A stretch of DNA of 27,875 nucleotides from the NCBI GenBank assembly GCA_001579985.1, contig LRSR01008050.1, positions 1-27,875 of the forward strand, read 5' to 3'. Position numbers and translations under genes: made by a program. Below, in pieces: positions 1-10,014 of the stretch. This stretch comes from Hypsibius dujardini. Taxonomy: Eukaryota; Tardigrada; Eutardigrada; Parachela; Hypsibiidae. A model generated the notes under the pieces. That model ran no database searches, had not been told where the DNA came from, and was given only the letters and a program-made list of their open reading frames with translations. How positions within the stretch are numbered: the stretch's first letter is position 1; each line of letters opens with the position of its first letter.

Positions 1-209
1 AGACACAGACACAGACACAGACACAGACACAGACACAGACACAAACAAAGGCACAGGCACAGACACAGACACTGACACAGACCAAGGCACAGGCACAGGC
101 ACGACACAAACATAGACGGAGCAACAAACGCACACATAGACACAGACGCACGGTCAGACAGACTCATAGAGTCAGAAACATATAGGTTCCGCAATGTTTT
201 GTATTCTAG
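1..209. repeat. (AGACAC)n microsatellite in last intron of the + strand nAChR-like gene
   Basis: Near-perfect AGACAC hexamer repeats from 1 to about 44, degenerating through variants (AGGCAC, AGACTC) to about 170. The tract lies directly upstream of the TM4 exon, so it is intronic. In gene-sense orientation it reads CAGACA, the same polarity as in the homologous last introns of both - strand paralogues. Confidence 0.85.
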
Positions 210-380
210 ATCGAAGAAGACTGGAAGTTCCTGGCCCTCGTTGTAGACAGAATTTTGCTGTGGATCTTTTTTTGGGTAACTTGTGCGGGCTCAATATCCA
301 TTCTATTGGATTCAGAGTATATTTTTAGCCGCGTGGACGGTGAAGCCACAAAGAATCGTTTAGTGGGGATGTTAGTGTAG
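210..380 (+). CDS. Nicotinic receptor-like subunit, terminal (TM4) exon, 5' part outside window
   Basis: This is the last exon of a cys-loop ligand-gated channel gene whose upstream exons lie before the window. A good acceptor (pyrimidine-rich, ending TTCTAG at 209) opens a 57-codon frame starting I-E-E-D-W-K and ending at TAG 378-380. The segment reads EDWKFLALVVDRILLWIFF, the classic start of nicotinic receptor TM4 (family pattern: acidic-Asp/Glu-W-K-x-x-A-x-V-x-D-R), followed by a short polar extracellular tail. It is clearly paralogous to the two - strand TM4 exons at 713-573 and 7006-6815. It is transcribed toward the next gene, with only 192 bp between the two stop codons. No polyadenylation hexamer is obvious. 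Family assignment is confident; subunit class cannot be told from one exon. Confidence 0.85.
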   Translation: MEEDWKFLALVVDRILLWIFFWVTCAGSISILLDSEYIFSRVDGEATKNRLVGMLV

Positions 381-572
381 CTGTAGCCGTATTTTGTACC
401 GATCTTTTGCCTTTCAAGAGAATTTTTTCCGTTTAGCAGTTGTGCAGTAACACCGCTTGAGATTTGAAGACAGGCTATACATGAAAAAAGTCCAGAAACT
501 CAGATATAAAGGCTGTGTTTTGGCAGACACCATTCATATTTGTAAAACTTCGACAAAATATAACGGATAAGA
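381..572. other. Convergent 3' intergenic spacer
   Basis: This 192 bp spacer separates the stop codons of two convergent receptor genes, so their 3' UTRs must share or overlap it. I see no AATAAA on either strand and no other feature. Confidence 0.6.
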
Positions 573-1659
573 TCAAGCTAGTTTCTGGCGGGAATCAAAA
601 AGAAACGGTGAATTGAGGATGATGCCCATAGACCCTGCTGATGTTACGATGAAGAAAATCCACAAAAGGAGTCGATCAATGACGAGAGACATAAATCGCC
701 AGTCATCGGTAATCTGTAAGGCGAAGTACATGTAGTATCCCATAACATATAATATCACTGTGCTTCTGACATCTGTCTGTGCCTGTGCCTGGTGGTTTGT
801 GTCTATGCCTGTGCCTGGGCGTCGGTGTCTGTTTCTGCGTTTATGTCTGCATCTGTGTCTGTGCTTGTGTCTGTGTCTGTGTCTGTATCTGTATCTGTGC
901 CTGTATCTAGATCTATGTCTGTGTTTGTATTTGTGTCTGTGTCTGCAGTCTAAGTCAATGTTTATGTAGGTATTTGTGTTAGTGTCAGTGTCTGTGTCTG
1001 TGTTTGTGTCTGTATTTGCGTATGTATTTGTGCCCGTGTCTGCATCTTCATCTGTATCGTGTCTACCAGCAAATACGAATGTGTCTATACTACGGTATGT
1101 ATCTTGGCTTGCGTCTTCATATACACCGTTGTCAGTGTGGATGTGTGTGTCTCTGTTATGAAGAACCTACCTCAGCGCGATCCGTTTTTCGTTCCATATT
1201 CCCAGCTATATAAGCAACTGCTTTCAGGGCATCCTGATAGCCCGGCACATCCGCTAAGAGTTCAGCAAACATCTCCACTTCCTTGGAAATTATACTGTCA
1301 ATACTGCGCTGTGAGACGATGATGGGCGAGGTGGCCTTATTGATCATCCGTTTGGTGCGGATCGGCGTGAGACGGAGCGCCAAGATGGGACTACCCCGAC
1401 GTCCGGATCCGGTTGCCTGATCGGGATGCAGCCGATCAGAGTGGTGAAAATCTTCAGCTTCACCGGATGGCCCGAGCAGAGGCATAGGCTGAGCGCATTG
1501 CGGATTGTGATACATTGCGACTGGGGAGTATTGTTCTTTGAGAAACGGAGCTTTTCTGCGAATACGGGCCTTTGGGGTATGTCGAACAGGTCGACACATG
1601 CATAGCATCACAGGCATTACCTGAAAGATAACACAACTTGATCTGAGAGGCAGGTACGC

Positions 1660-1700
<41 letters not shown>

Positions 1701-3525
1701 GGCAGACAGACAGACAGACAGGCAGACAGACAGGCAGGTAGACTTACCTGTAGGAACAATATTCGCATCCAGGTTGGCATTGTGTGCGTATTTGGTCCTC
1801 GATAATTGATATTGATAGTCAACACCGTAAAAAAGGTCGACAGGACGTTCATAATGAACGTAAAGAACAGGAATTCAGAGAGCAGCGGCAGTGTGTCTCC
1901 CGGAGGCAAAATGTTTGACATCAGCAGCAAGAACACAACGATTGCGAATAAAATGGACAGACATACGTTGGTCTTTCCTTTGCTGGGCAGCAGAAAGACG
2001 AATCCCGTCAGAAATGATATCATAATGCAAGGCAACAGGATGGTCACTACGTAAAAGAGCGACATTCGACGGAGTACAAGACTGCATTCAACGTAGTCCC
2101 TCGAGACACCGTTGATGACGAGTTTATGCGCGTGGATGGGCGCATCGAGGAGGTCCCAAGTCCCACTAGTCTGGTTGTTGCGGTAGTCCTTCACTTCGAA
2201 ATTGGAGTGGTTACCATCTTGGATGAAGCGAAGCTCGACTTCGTCACTATTGTATGTCAGCGAGCGGAAATACATCTTGCATATTTGTACCTAAACACAG
2301 AAATAAATGTATATTGCCTGAGATCGAATCACGCATTGACAGAACCTCAGACACAGCCATAAAATGAATATGCACGGATTCAAACACAGACATAGACACA
2401 GACACAGACACAGACACAGACACAGACACAGACACAGACACAGACACAGACACAGACAATACATACATCAAAAGGAAAGAATTTGGGATCAATGTGGCAA
2501 CTGCTCTTGTAAATAAACGGGGGGACCCACTGGACGTCGCCAGTTGTGCTGATGAGAACGTTTGAGCGATAACTTGGTCCGTATTTTCCGTCAGTTCTGT
2601 GCACGAAAGAAACATATCATACAAATTGTTTCCAGTGCTTTAAGCAACAATAAAAAGACGAGATTCTATATCGTCCTTACGTTGAGACAAGCGCTATTTC
2701 CGGCTGCCAGACTTTTCCCGATGGCATTCGAAGGGTTGAGAGGTTGCCGCCATATGCTGCCTCAACGTATTTCAGTCGCTCGTCCTTCCACGTCTACATT
2801 TTTGGGTAATTCAATTAATCGATAGTAATCCTAATGTGACTTGTTTTTCCGACTTCTGCGTCTGTGTCTGTGTCTGTGTCTGTGTCTGTGTCTGTGTTTG
2901 TGTCTGTGTCTGTGTCTGTGTCTGTGTCTGTGTTCATATCTGTGTCTGTGCTTGTGTCTGTTTTTAATCTTACCAAATCCAAATATCCATTGATTTTCAT
3001 CTCCTGCTTCTGATCGTTCTGTGAAGACAAATCTCATATGAATTGTAAAAGTAGTTCCAATGGCCTTTTCACTGCTGCTGCATGAATAAGTTATTTAATT
3101 TCATGCATGCCCGACAGGCTGCCGGAAATGCGCATCCTCACAAACGGGTCAAGCCATGTGTGAAAAAACTGTCAATCACTACTAGTACACTGCCGGGCAG
3201 TTGGATGGCTGACTGCACTATGCGGAAATTGGCATTCATCACTCATATGGACGCACCATCTATCGATCGGATTTCTTTTCTGCGAACATGCGAGGCCTCG
3301 GCATGCTATTTCTTTCACATGTTTTGTTCTCCTTACCACAAAAATAATGACGGCCAGATTGATCTGAAAAATGACCACCGTCTTCTCCTGCGGGTTTCCA
3401 GGCCGAATCAGCTTGTCATATCCCTGAAATAAATCTTTCACGAGCCGCTGCTGGTCGTCCGAGCCGTACTCCACCGCCACGACGGAGCAGGTCTCTAGAA
3501 CCAAATTCAAAAACAGCTCCAACAT
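573..3525 (-). CDS. Divergent nicotinic acetylcholine receptor-like subunit (non-alpha type), 7 exons
   Basis: Pentameric cys-loop channel subunit of the plasma membrane. Exons on the - strand: 3525-3337, 3018-2974, 2793-2681, 2596-2467, 2290-1748, 1620-1171, 713-573; the joined frame is open for 536 residues. Exon 1 gives a signal peptide and the N-terminal helix (KDLFQGYDKLIRP). Exon 2 is exactly 45 bp, as is typical of animal nAChR genes. The Cys-loop is split between exons 4 and 5 (CHIDPKFFPFD then VQIC, 13 residues between cysteines). Exon 5 carries TM1-TM3, exon 6 the cytoplasmic loop and MA helix, exon 7 TM4 (DDWRFMSLVIDRLLLWIFF). There is no vicinal Cys pair in loop C, and several aromatic-box positions are replaced. 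The ATG at 3525 gives a better signal peptide than the in-frame ATG at 3558. Introns are full of CTGT/CAGACA repeats. The family is certain; acetylcholine as ligand is doubtful. Confidence 0.92.
770..1155. repeat. TGTCTG-type microsatellite in last intron of the 573-3525 gene
   Basis: Degenerate TGTCTG/TGTGTC/TGCCTG repeats fill most of the intron between the MA-helix exon (ends 1171) and the TM4 exon (starts 713). Open frames here on the + strand (Cys/Leu/Val-rich) are artefacts of the repeat. In the gene's sense orientation the repeat reads CAGACA. Confidence 0.85.
1659..1740. repeat. (CAGA)n microsatellite, intron 5 of the nAChR-like gene
   Basis: Almost pure CAGA/GACA tetramers with a few CAGG variants, within the 127 bp intron between the TM1-3 exon and the MA exon. 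It occupies most of the intron; sense orientation reads CTGTCTGT and sits just downstream of the donor. Confidence 0.85.
2385..2458. repeat. (ACAGAC)n microsatellite, intron 4 of the nAChR-like gene
   Basis: About a dozen copies of the hexamer in the 176 bp intron that splits the Cys-loop coding sequence. Sense orientation reads GTCTGT. Confidence 0.9.
2861..2961. repeat. (TGTGTC)n microsatellite, intron 2 of the nAChR-like gene
   Basis: TGTGTC hexamers with two short interruptions, lying between the 45 bp exon 2 and exon 3. Sense orientation reads GACACA, opposite to that in introns 4 and 5 of the same gene. Confidence 0.9.
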
Positions 3526-3558
3526 GATTCCCGAACAAGCAATCACTTTTCCAGACAA

Positions 3559-3735
3559 AGATCTGCGACCCAGACAAAAGTATGCGACCCAGACAAAAGT
3601 CTGAGATGCAGACTAAATTCTGCGTTATAGATCGTTAAAGATGCAACAGACACACTACCCAGACACACTCACTGTTCATTCACAGACACTTACTGTTCAT
3701 CCAGACACTTACCGTTCATCCACAGACATCCCCAC
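3559..3735. repeat. Short tandem minisatellites upstream of the nAChR-like gene
   Basis: Two families are visible. At about 3559-3620 a unit containing TGCGACCCAGACAAAAGT is repeated with variation. At about 3656-3730 a unit of about 20-22 bp containing CAGACACTTACTGTTCATCC recurs roughly three times. They lie immediately 5' of the - strand receptor gene, in its presumed promoter region. Confidence 0.65.
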
Positions 3736-5620
3736 CAAATCGTCAGCCAAAAACACGCCGGAAGCGTCGCAATTTTATTTCTCATTTTTCCCACGTAGGA
3801 AAATAAATACACGTTACAGACAAAAGCCTCCCGGCAAGCAGCGGCATTGTTCCATCCCGGCAAACATCAACAGACAGCAGTGTTGTCTGGATCCCCGCAT
3901 GTCTGATGCAGCAAACAAATTACAGACAATTGCCTGAAGGCGAATCAAGAGATGACTAAAAAGCGATTTCCTCCCCGTTCAGGCATGTAAAATAATAATA
4001 CCACTGTCACTGTAATATCAATAATACAGGCCGTGCCTGAAACTCCGTAATATTCCAGGCAGAAAGGATCGGGAGTTGAGCGCGCGCGCGCGCAATTGTA
4101 CAAATATTATTTCAGCTATTACTGCGCCCGGTCTTTCGTCTGATCGAGACGATGTGTCTTGACAAGGATTGAGGCCACACCGGTTATCCCGCTTTCTTCC
4201 GTATTATCCCGTCGTCCGTCTGCCTGCCTGCCTGCCTGCCTGTCTGTCTGTCTGCCCGGCTGATCCGAGAAAGAACGATCGAAGGGGGAAGGGGCAGACA
4301 GGAAGGGCTACATAAAACGCAAAAATACGATTGCCGTTTTTTGCGTGTGTATGGTTCGCTCCAGGCTCTCATCTTGGAAGGGGAGGCCTCACACAGGCAG
4401 AGGGGAAGGAGGGAGGGAAGACGGGCCGGAAAAAGAGCGCATGGTTCGACGACCACTCGCAATGCCTGTCTGTCTGTTTGTCTATGCTCTGTCTGTCTGT
4501 CTGTCTGTCTGTCTGTCCATATTGCATGTTTTTGGGGTGGGAGCTCTTTTGGGTCCTCCCGCCGCCGGATGATGTACACGCCTATATTTACACAAGAGAG
4601 CGAGACAAATGAGGGTTAAAAGAGATGCGCGGGGTTCCGCCGCCGCAGCCGCCACTCCGTCACGCAGTGCACGGTTCGATCTGTGTCTCTCCCACTTCCC
4701 CCGCCGCTGTCTTTGCTCGTGTATAATCCTGGAAGATCCTAGTGGATTCTATCCCTTGTTGAGTGTTTCGGGTCGCGGACTCTCCAGACTAACGTCACGT
4801 TATATATACATATTTACATTTATATATTTACATTTATATATATATATATAAAGATGCGGCCATAATAAAGAGGGTATCGGTGGCAGATGTTTCAAGATTC
4901 CTTTAGTAATGGTACAGAAAAGTGTCATTATTTTAGACCGATTTCAATTATCATCTGATTAAAAAAGGACTCATAAAAGAGATGGCAAGGAAGGCCGCGG
5001 AGCACAGCTCGGAATCATTTGACTACTCATTTTTGAGAAGGCGTGTTTAAAAATCAGCCGCTATAGCAATATTTTTCCCGTGGAAAATTAGCACACAAGA
5101 GCCACATTAACAGAGGCACAACCTCTAAAACAACGAAAACATTTACCAATTTCTTTGTTGTCGTTTTTTTGGGTTATGAAAAATACTAAACTAACCGTTT
5201 TAGTTATTGTACCAAATGTTTAAATGATCAAAACTAAAAGTCTCACAACAAAAAATTCAGGTCTATTAAAATTTAAGACTTAAAACTAAACATTCAAGCT
5301 ACAAAAAAAAATAAAAAATAAAAAATCTTGGCAATTTTCTTTCGCCGAATGATTTTGGGTACCATTTACGATCGATTTCTCAAATGGGTTTTCGTCTTAT
5401 TTTAGTAGTCCCGGATTGACGATTTGATGGTTTCATTTTTCCTGAATTTCATTGAAAATGAGCGATATTGAGAGTTAATGAAAGTTAAATGACTTTGATT
5501 TACAATCGAAACAGAAATAGTTGGCGATAGGCGTGTCTTGAGCTTGTGCACCAATAAAAACTGATGGTGCGCCATTGAGGCGAAAGTCACTTATACGGCA
5601 AATTTTTGGGGCCTTATGTA
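3736..5620. other. Intergenic DNA without recognisable genes
   Basis: No convincing exon is seen on either strand. It holds a CG alternation (4079-4092), CTGC/CTGT repeats (about 4217-4255), a TGTC tract (about 4466-4517), a TA-rich stretch built of ATATATTTACATTT-like units (4799-4852) and then AT-rich unique DNA to about 5600. Open frames here are low-complexity (Cys/Leu/Ser or Arg/Gln/Thr) translations of the repeats. The AT-rich part could be regulatory, but nothing specific supports that. Confidence 0.6.
4217..4255. repeat. (CTGC)n/(CTGT)n microsatellite
   Basis: Five CTGC tetramers pass directly into CTGT tetramers; a related CTGT tract lies at about 4466-4517. Both are in intergenic DNA. 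Confidence 0.85.
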
Positions 5621-5716
5621 ATCCATGCGGTCCCCCCCCCCCAGGGAGGGCATTTACATTAGATGACCAAACAAGTGCTCCATCGGATTGTGCCCGTCTT
5701 CGCAGATTTGATAAAA

Positions 5717-6090
5717 AGACCCATCAGTATATCGGATTTGACTTTTGGGAAATTCGAAAGTTGGGCTCGTGTTTGACTTTTGGGAAATTTGAAAGTTGGG
5801 CTCGTGTTTGACTTTTGGGAAATTCGAAAGTTGAGCTCGTGTTTGACTTTTGGGAAATTCGAAAGTTGGGCTCGTCATGTGTCGCTGAAGTACTGTAGAA
5901 TTGCGACCCATCCGTGGTACTTTTTGGACCCCCCCCAGTAAATCCGATCCGGTGGGTCTGCTTACGCAATCAATCAATCGACACGTCCGGTCTTGAGGTT
6001 CGCAGATCTTTACAATCAATCAAAACGGTGGCATTTTACTGTGTGATGACGTAGGCACCACGGGATGGGTCGAGATTCTGAAGTGCTGCT
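5717..6090. repeat. Imperfect inverted-repeat (foldback-like) region
   Basis: Two pairs of inverted matches are visible. AGACCCA...ATCGGATTT at 5717-5739 is matched on the - strand at about 5961-5940. ACCACGG(G)ATGGGTCG..ATTCT at about 6056-6080 is matched on the - strand at about 5920-5898. Poly-C runs occur at 5632-5642 and 5929-5936. The structure resembles a foldback element or an inverted duplication around the minisatellite. No terminal repeats or target-site duplication were established. Confidence 0.45.
5740..5875. repeat. 35-bp minisatellite, four copies
   Basis: Four head-to-tail units start at 5740, 5775, 5810 and 5845, each beginning GACTTTTGGGAAATTCGAAA and ending with GCTCGTGTTT (the last unit is cut short at CTCGT). 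Units differ by single substitutions (ATTCG/ATTTG, TTGGG/TTGAG), so the array is fairly young. It sits between the arms of an imperfect inverted repeat. Confidence 0.9.
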
Positions 6091-6814
6091 CTGGGGATGG
6101 GATGCATATCACACACCACAAAAGAGGACGCAAACGCAAGACTACGCTTCTGGAGGATGTTTCGATTGTACTCTCCACATGCAAATTCCGAATTCAAAAG
6201 CGATTGACATCAGCAGACAAATCAGCGGAGGTCATTACCGAAAGTCCCTTTAAGTCTTTTCATTTTTTTCTCTGACCTGTCAAAAATGTGTTTGTATTTT
6301 TGATTTTCTTTGCACTATCAATAAAGATTCCACCCACTGGCCGAATATGTGTTTTAGCTTATGGCTTATACTTTATATTTTATGTATTTAGTTGATGGTA
6401 GGAGTATTTAAGAAGTAGAACATCTGGTTACAGTAATATTACTTGCAGTGGCCAGTCAACCACGCCCACCGGGAGTTGTCATGTTGCCTCGTCGTCGAGA
6501 TGTCAAAATACATTTCTATGGTCACTGCTCAAAAAAAAAATCCACCCGCTCCGAGGTATCACAGAAAGAGACAGAGACAGAGAGAGACAGAGAGACAGAG
6601 AAAGAGACAAGAATCTATTTGACATGAAATGACGCTCAGACGTTCGCTGGAGCGTGGGAAAGCGGTAAGAAAGCCGAAAAGGAATACGAGAACCCATTTG
6701 AGCATCGTCTAACTTGATTCAGTCGAGAGAGTACAAAATATATAGGAACACAAATTTACGGAACATAAACGGGGACTTCTCAGTCAGACACGTCACCGAG
6801 GGTCACCTAGACCA
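6091..6814. other. Intergenic DNA downstream of the truncated nAChR-like locus
   Basis: No exon is recognised. An AATAAA lies near 6320 on the + strand with no assignable gene. A GAGACA/GAGAGACAG microsatellite spans about 6563-6610. The stretch 6620-6814 is unique sequence that would hold the 3' UTR of the - strand locus ending at 6815. Confidence 0.55.
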
Positions 6815-7032
6815 TCATAAAGTAATGTTTGCAGTAACGTTAAGCGGTGGCGGCAACTTGTTTGGAGGACAGTGGTCGATTAGCGGCTCGAAGAGGTGGG
6901 GGGAGTTCAGGAGGATGCTGGCCGACCCAAAGGCATTTCCGATGAAGAAAACCCACAGGAGGAGACGGTCGATTACTAATGCTATATATTTCCAATCGTC
7001 TGCCACCTATAAAGACACAATAAACGGCCGAC

Positions 7033-7170
7033 CTGTGTCTGTGTCTGTGTCTGTGTCTGTGTCTGTGTCTGTGTCTGTGTCTGTGTCTGTGTTTGCGTTT
7101 GTCTATCTTTGTGTGTGTGTGTGTCTGTATGTGTGTCTGTCTGTGTGTCTGTGTGTGTGTGTGTGGGTCT
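7033..7170. repeat. (TGTGTC)n/(TG)n microsatellite in last intron of the truncated paralogue
   Basis: Ten or more TGTGTC hexamers from 7033, then TGTG-rich variants. It sits between the MA exon and the TM4 exon, exactly as in the 573-3525 gene, and in the same sense polarity (CAGACA). Confidence 0.9.
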
Positions 7171-7745
7171 GCGTTTTTTTATCTTTGTGTCTATGCTTGT
7201 CTATGTATGCTTGCTGGTGTCTCCTTTTGTGTCTGCCTGTGGGATCTTGTTCGGTCAACTTACATCACTGTCGTCTTCCTGTTGTTCCATCTTCTTAGCG
7301 ATAAAGGCCACGTTGTTGAGCGCTTCGGGGTAGCCGTGGAAAGTGGCCATCCAGTCGCCCAGCTGTGCAACTTCCCGCATTATGCCACTCTGATAAGGGC
7401 TGTCATACACGCGCATAGATGAAAATGTAGGATTAGCGTGATTCTGTTCGCCGCTGGCGTTGTTGTGACTGTGAGGGTACTCTGGGAAGCGAAGCGCCAC
7501 CAATGGACTGCCCTTTTCATTCAGTGGGAGCATCCGCTCGAATGACGACTGAGTTGTAAGTTTTCGCGAGCTGTTACGGCTGCTCCGCGAGTCCCAACGA
7601 CGCCGGGTGTTTCCGGTATTCTGCCGGTAGGGGTCAAGGTCTTGAGAAACTACTACCTAATTATATAACGAAGAAAGGTTCAGTAGCAGCTGGGTAGTCA
7701 CGAGCCTCTACATTAAGCACATGCTGAGAAAGTAGAAAGTAATCA

Positions 7746-7924
7746 AAACACAGATACAGACAAAGACAGAAACAGGGGCACAAAAAAACACAAAACAAAC
7801 GCAGACGTAGACACAGACACAAACAGACGCAGACACAAACAGACATAGACGCAGACACAGACACAGACACAGACACAGACACAGACACAGACACAGACAC
7901 AGACACAGACACAGACACAGATAC
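7746..7924. repeat. (ACAGAC)n microsatellite upstream of the truncated paralogue's MA exon
   Basis: Degenerate ACAGAC/ACGCAG repeats grade into about eleven perfect hexamers (7855-7922). The tract is 5' of the MA exon on the - strand, presumably intronic; sense orientation reads GTCTGT, as in intron 5 of the complete paralogue. Confidence 0.85.
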
Positions 7925-8034
7925 AAAATTTAGTTGCCGAACTGTATGAAAGACTAAGGTTCCAATAATCTGAACATACCCGCACCCCGTAGAAGATATA
8001 TGACCGCTGCCGCGAAGAAACCGGACAAATTCAT

Positions 8035-9030
8035 TTTTAAAGATCGTCACCATCAGCATCCGCTCGCAAAATAACCCCTTAAAAATGAAGGCACTAACCC
8101 CCGGAAGTCAAAAGGCCACGGAAATATGAATATTAATTGGGCTGTCACACCGCAAGCGCAACGCCCGAGAAGCCATGTCGGACTGTTAGGATGTGGAGAG
8201 GGATGTCTTTATGTCTTTTCCGCACCACTTGTGCCGTAATTCTCGCTTGGTCCTTTTGCCAACAACAGTGGCCTATACTGTCTATGCACAGTGGTAAGCC
8301 AACCGATCGAACAAATCTGGATCGGTCCAACTTCGTCTCCTGTCTGTCACTCTTGCGAGGATGATGTCTTCCCTTTTTCTCTTTCCCCTTCACATGTTTG
8401 ACTTAATGAATGTCAAGATTGAAACGCCGAAAATCTCGGATCTCTCAAAGTCAACTAGCTTGTGTATGTACTAGTACTAGAGTATGAGGCCTCGTCATGC
8501 CAATTCCTGTTGAAGCCATATATACACAGCTCTTGGAGCATTGGTAGTCTAAATGATCGTTTTCATCGACCAGTTTGCTAGAATGACTGCCAGCCTGTTT
8601 TCTCTCTTCGTTCAAAGAGAGCCCTGTTGAAGCAGACAGTCGATCACGAAGTTATTGCAATCTCTTTTCAGATGCACGCGTTGTTTCTTCTTTGTATAGA
8701 AGAGCCTATATAGAAGGACCTATAATACATCCGTGTCTGTCTGGACTTAAAGAGATTAGCCTATGAGAATGAAAACGTGAGAACGACAGCCTTAAAAAAG
8801 GCTCTTGAATAAAATATTTTCGGAAGAATCTCATAGAGTCCCGAGAACATTCTCCCTCCCCAAATTAAGGAGTCATAATAATGCTTTACCATGTTCTGTC
8901 TGTCTAGTCTGTCTGACTGCCTGCTGGAATCTTCCGTTGTGACATTATTGCTTATTACTGGAAAAGCAGCTAAAGACATCTTCCTACGTACTTCTGCCGA
9001 AATTCTTCGTGTGTCTTAACAATCCACACT
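8035..9030. other. Intergenic DNA between truncated receptor locus and RFT1
   Basis: No convincing exon is seen on either strand; open frames are short and resemble nothing I recognise. It should contain the RFT1 3' UTR (- strand) and any promoter of the truncated receptor locus. A small CTAGTACTAG palindrome is at about 8470. Confidence 0.6.
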
Positions 9031-9508
9031 TCATTCCAACTTCACTTCTCGTCTGCGAAACAAGTTAGTTAAAAAGAAAATGAGTTCCCGTTCGGTTCGC
9101 CACAGTACACACAGCAGAGCCACGCCCAAGCCGGCACCAAGCGCGAGAAAGACCACATTGCCCAGAACAGTAGTGAGATCACAGGCGGAACGCAAAACCG
9201 GAAGGACAGCCGCCACCGCGAGGCAACCGATAAAAAACACGCGGTTGACCAAGATGCCTCGAAGAGGGTCGTGGCGTGAGTGCTGGTAATACCGGTGAAT
9301 GAAGATCACACTGTGGGCAATACGAAGTGCCATGTTGAGGGAGTTAGCCACGATGAATCCGACAGCGCCCAGCCATTTAACGAAACCCCACGAAGACACG
9401 AGGAAGGACAGGGAAAAGCCGACGAGTTTCCGGTTGTAGCTGCAATTAAGAATCGAAATGATGCGGCTGATAGACAGACAATAAGACAATAAGACAACCA
9501 GACACTCT

Positions 9509-9550
<42 letters not shown>

Positions 9551-9973
9551 TGATATGAACGAGGACAGAGACACAGGCAGATAACAGGCAGTTAAGCATA
9601 CAGACAACTAGGTAGACAGCTAAACAGGCCGAAAGAGAGGTCCGCATATGTGGGAAGTCTTCGGCATTACCTGTCAACTTCGGCTTTGCTCATGGCAGAA
9701 AAGACGAACGCTTCCGTCACTCCGTTGACAGCCAAAAACAGAACGTATACCCAAAATGCCCGCATCAGTGCCGGGGCGTCACCAGTTGTCAAGACCTGTC
9801 CGCCGTAGATCTGAAGCAGAATATCGGAATAGCTGTAGCCGAAAATGACGATGATGATACTAAATGCCGTAATGGTTTTGAGGTAGACTTCCAGCATTTT
9901 CGCTCCGAATGCTTCCGAATCCTGAAAACAGAACAGCCAGAAGAATAACTGTCTGTCTGCCTGCCTGCCTGCC

Positions 9974-10014
<41 letters not shown>

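Larger units (their letters stand above)
6815..8034 (-). pseudogene. Truncated nicotinic receptor-like paralogue (MA helix and TM4 only)
   Basis: Two solid - strand exons: about 7656 (or 7652) to 7264, coding a polar cytoplasmic loop and an MA helix (GDWMATFHGYPEALNNVAFI), and 7006-6815, coding TM4 (DDWKYIALVIDRLLLWVFF) and a tail with N-x-T sequons, stop at 6815-6817. They align with exons 6 and 7 of the 573-3525 gene, with the same intron phase 0 between them. No ligand-binding or TM1-3 exon can be found between 7657 and the RFT1 stop at 9031. A possible first exon 8034-7980 (ATG, hydrophobic signal-like MNLSGFFAAAVIYLLRGA, donor GTATGT) joins in frame to the acceptor at 7653, giving a 211-residue protein of signal peptide, loop and TM4. 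This may be a decayed duplicate or a reduced gene. Exons 2-3 are certain; the first exon is speculative. Confidence 0.7.

Noticed and set aside
760-1322. Overlapping + strand open frames rich in Cys, Leu, Val and Ser
   Set aside because: They are translations of the TGTCTG microsatellite and of the antisense of the MA exon of the receptor gene.
3641-3937. 98-codon + strand frame upstream of the receptor gene
   Set aside because: Its N-terminal half is a translation of the minisatellite (repeating HPDT-like words) and the rest has no recognisable domain.
8145-8979. Open frames 8145-8393 and 8761-8979 on the - strand as possible missing receptor exons
   Set aside because: They contain no Cys-loop, no TM1-3 motifs and no acceptable frame-compatible splice sites for a receptor.
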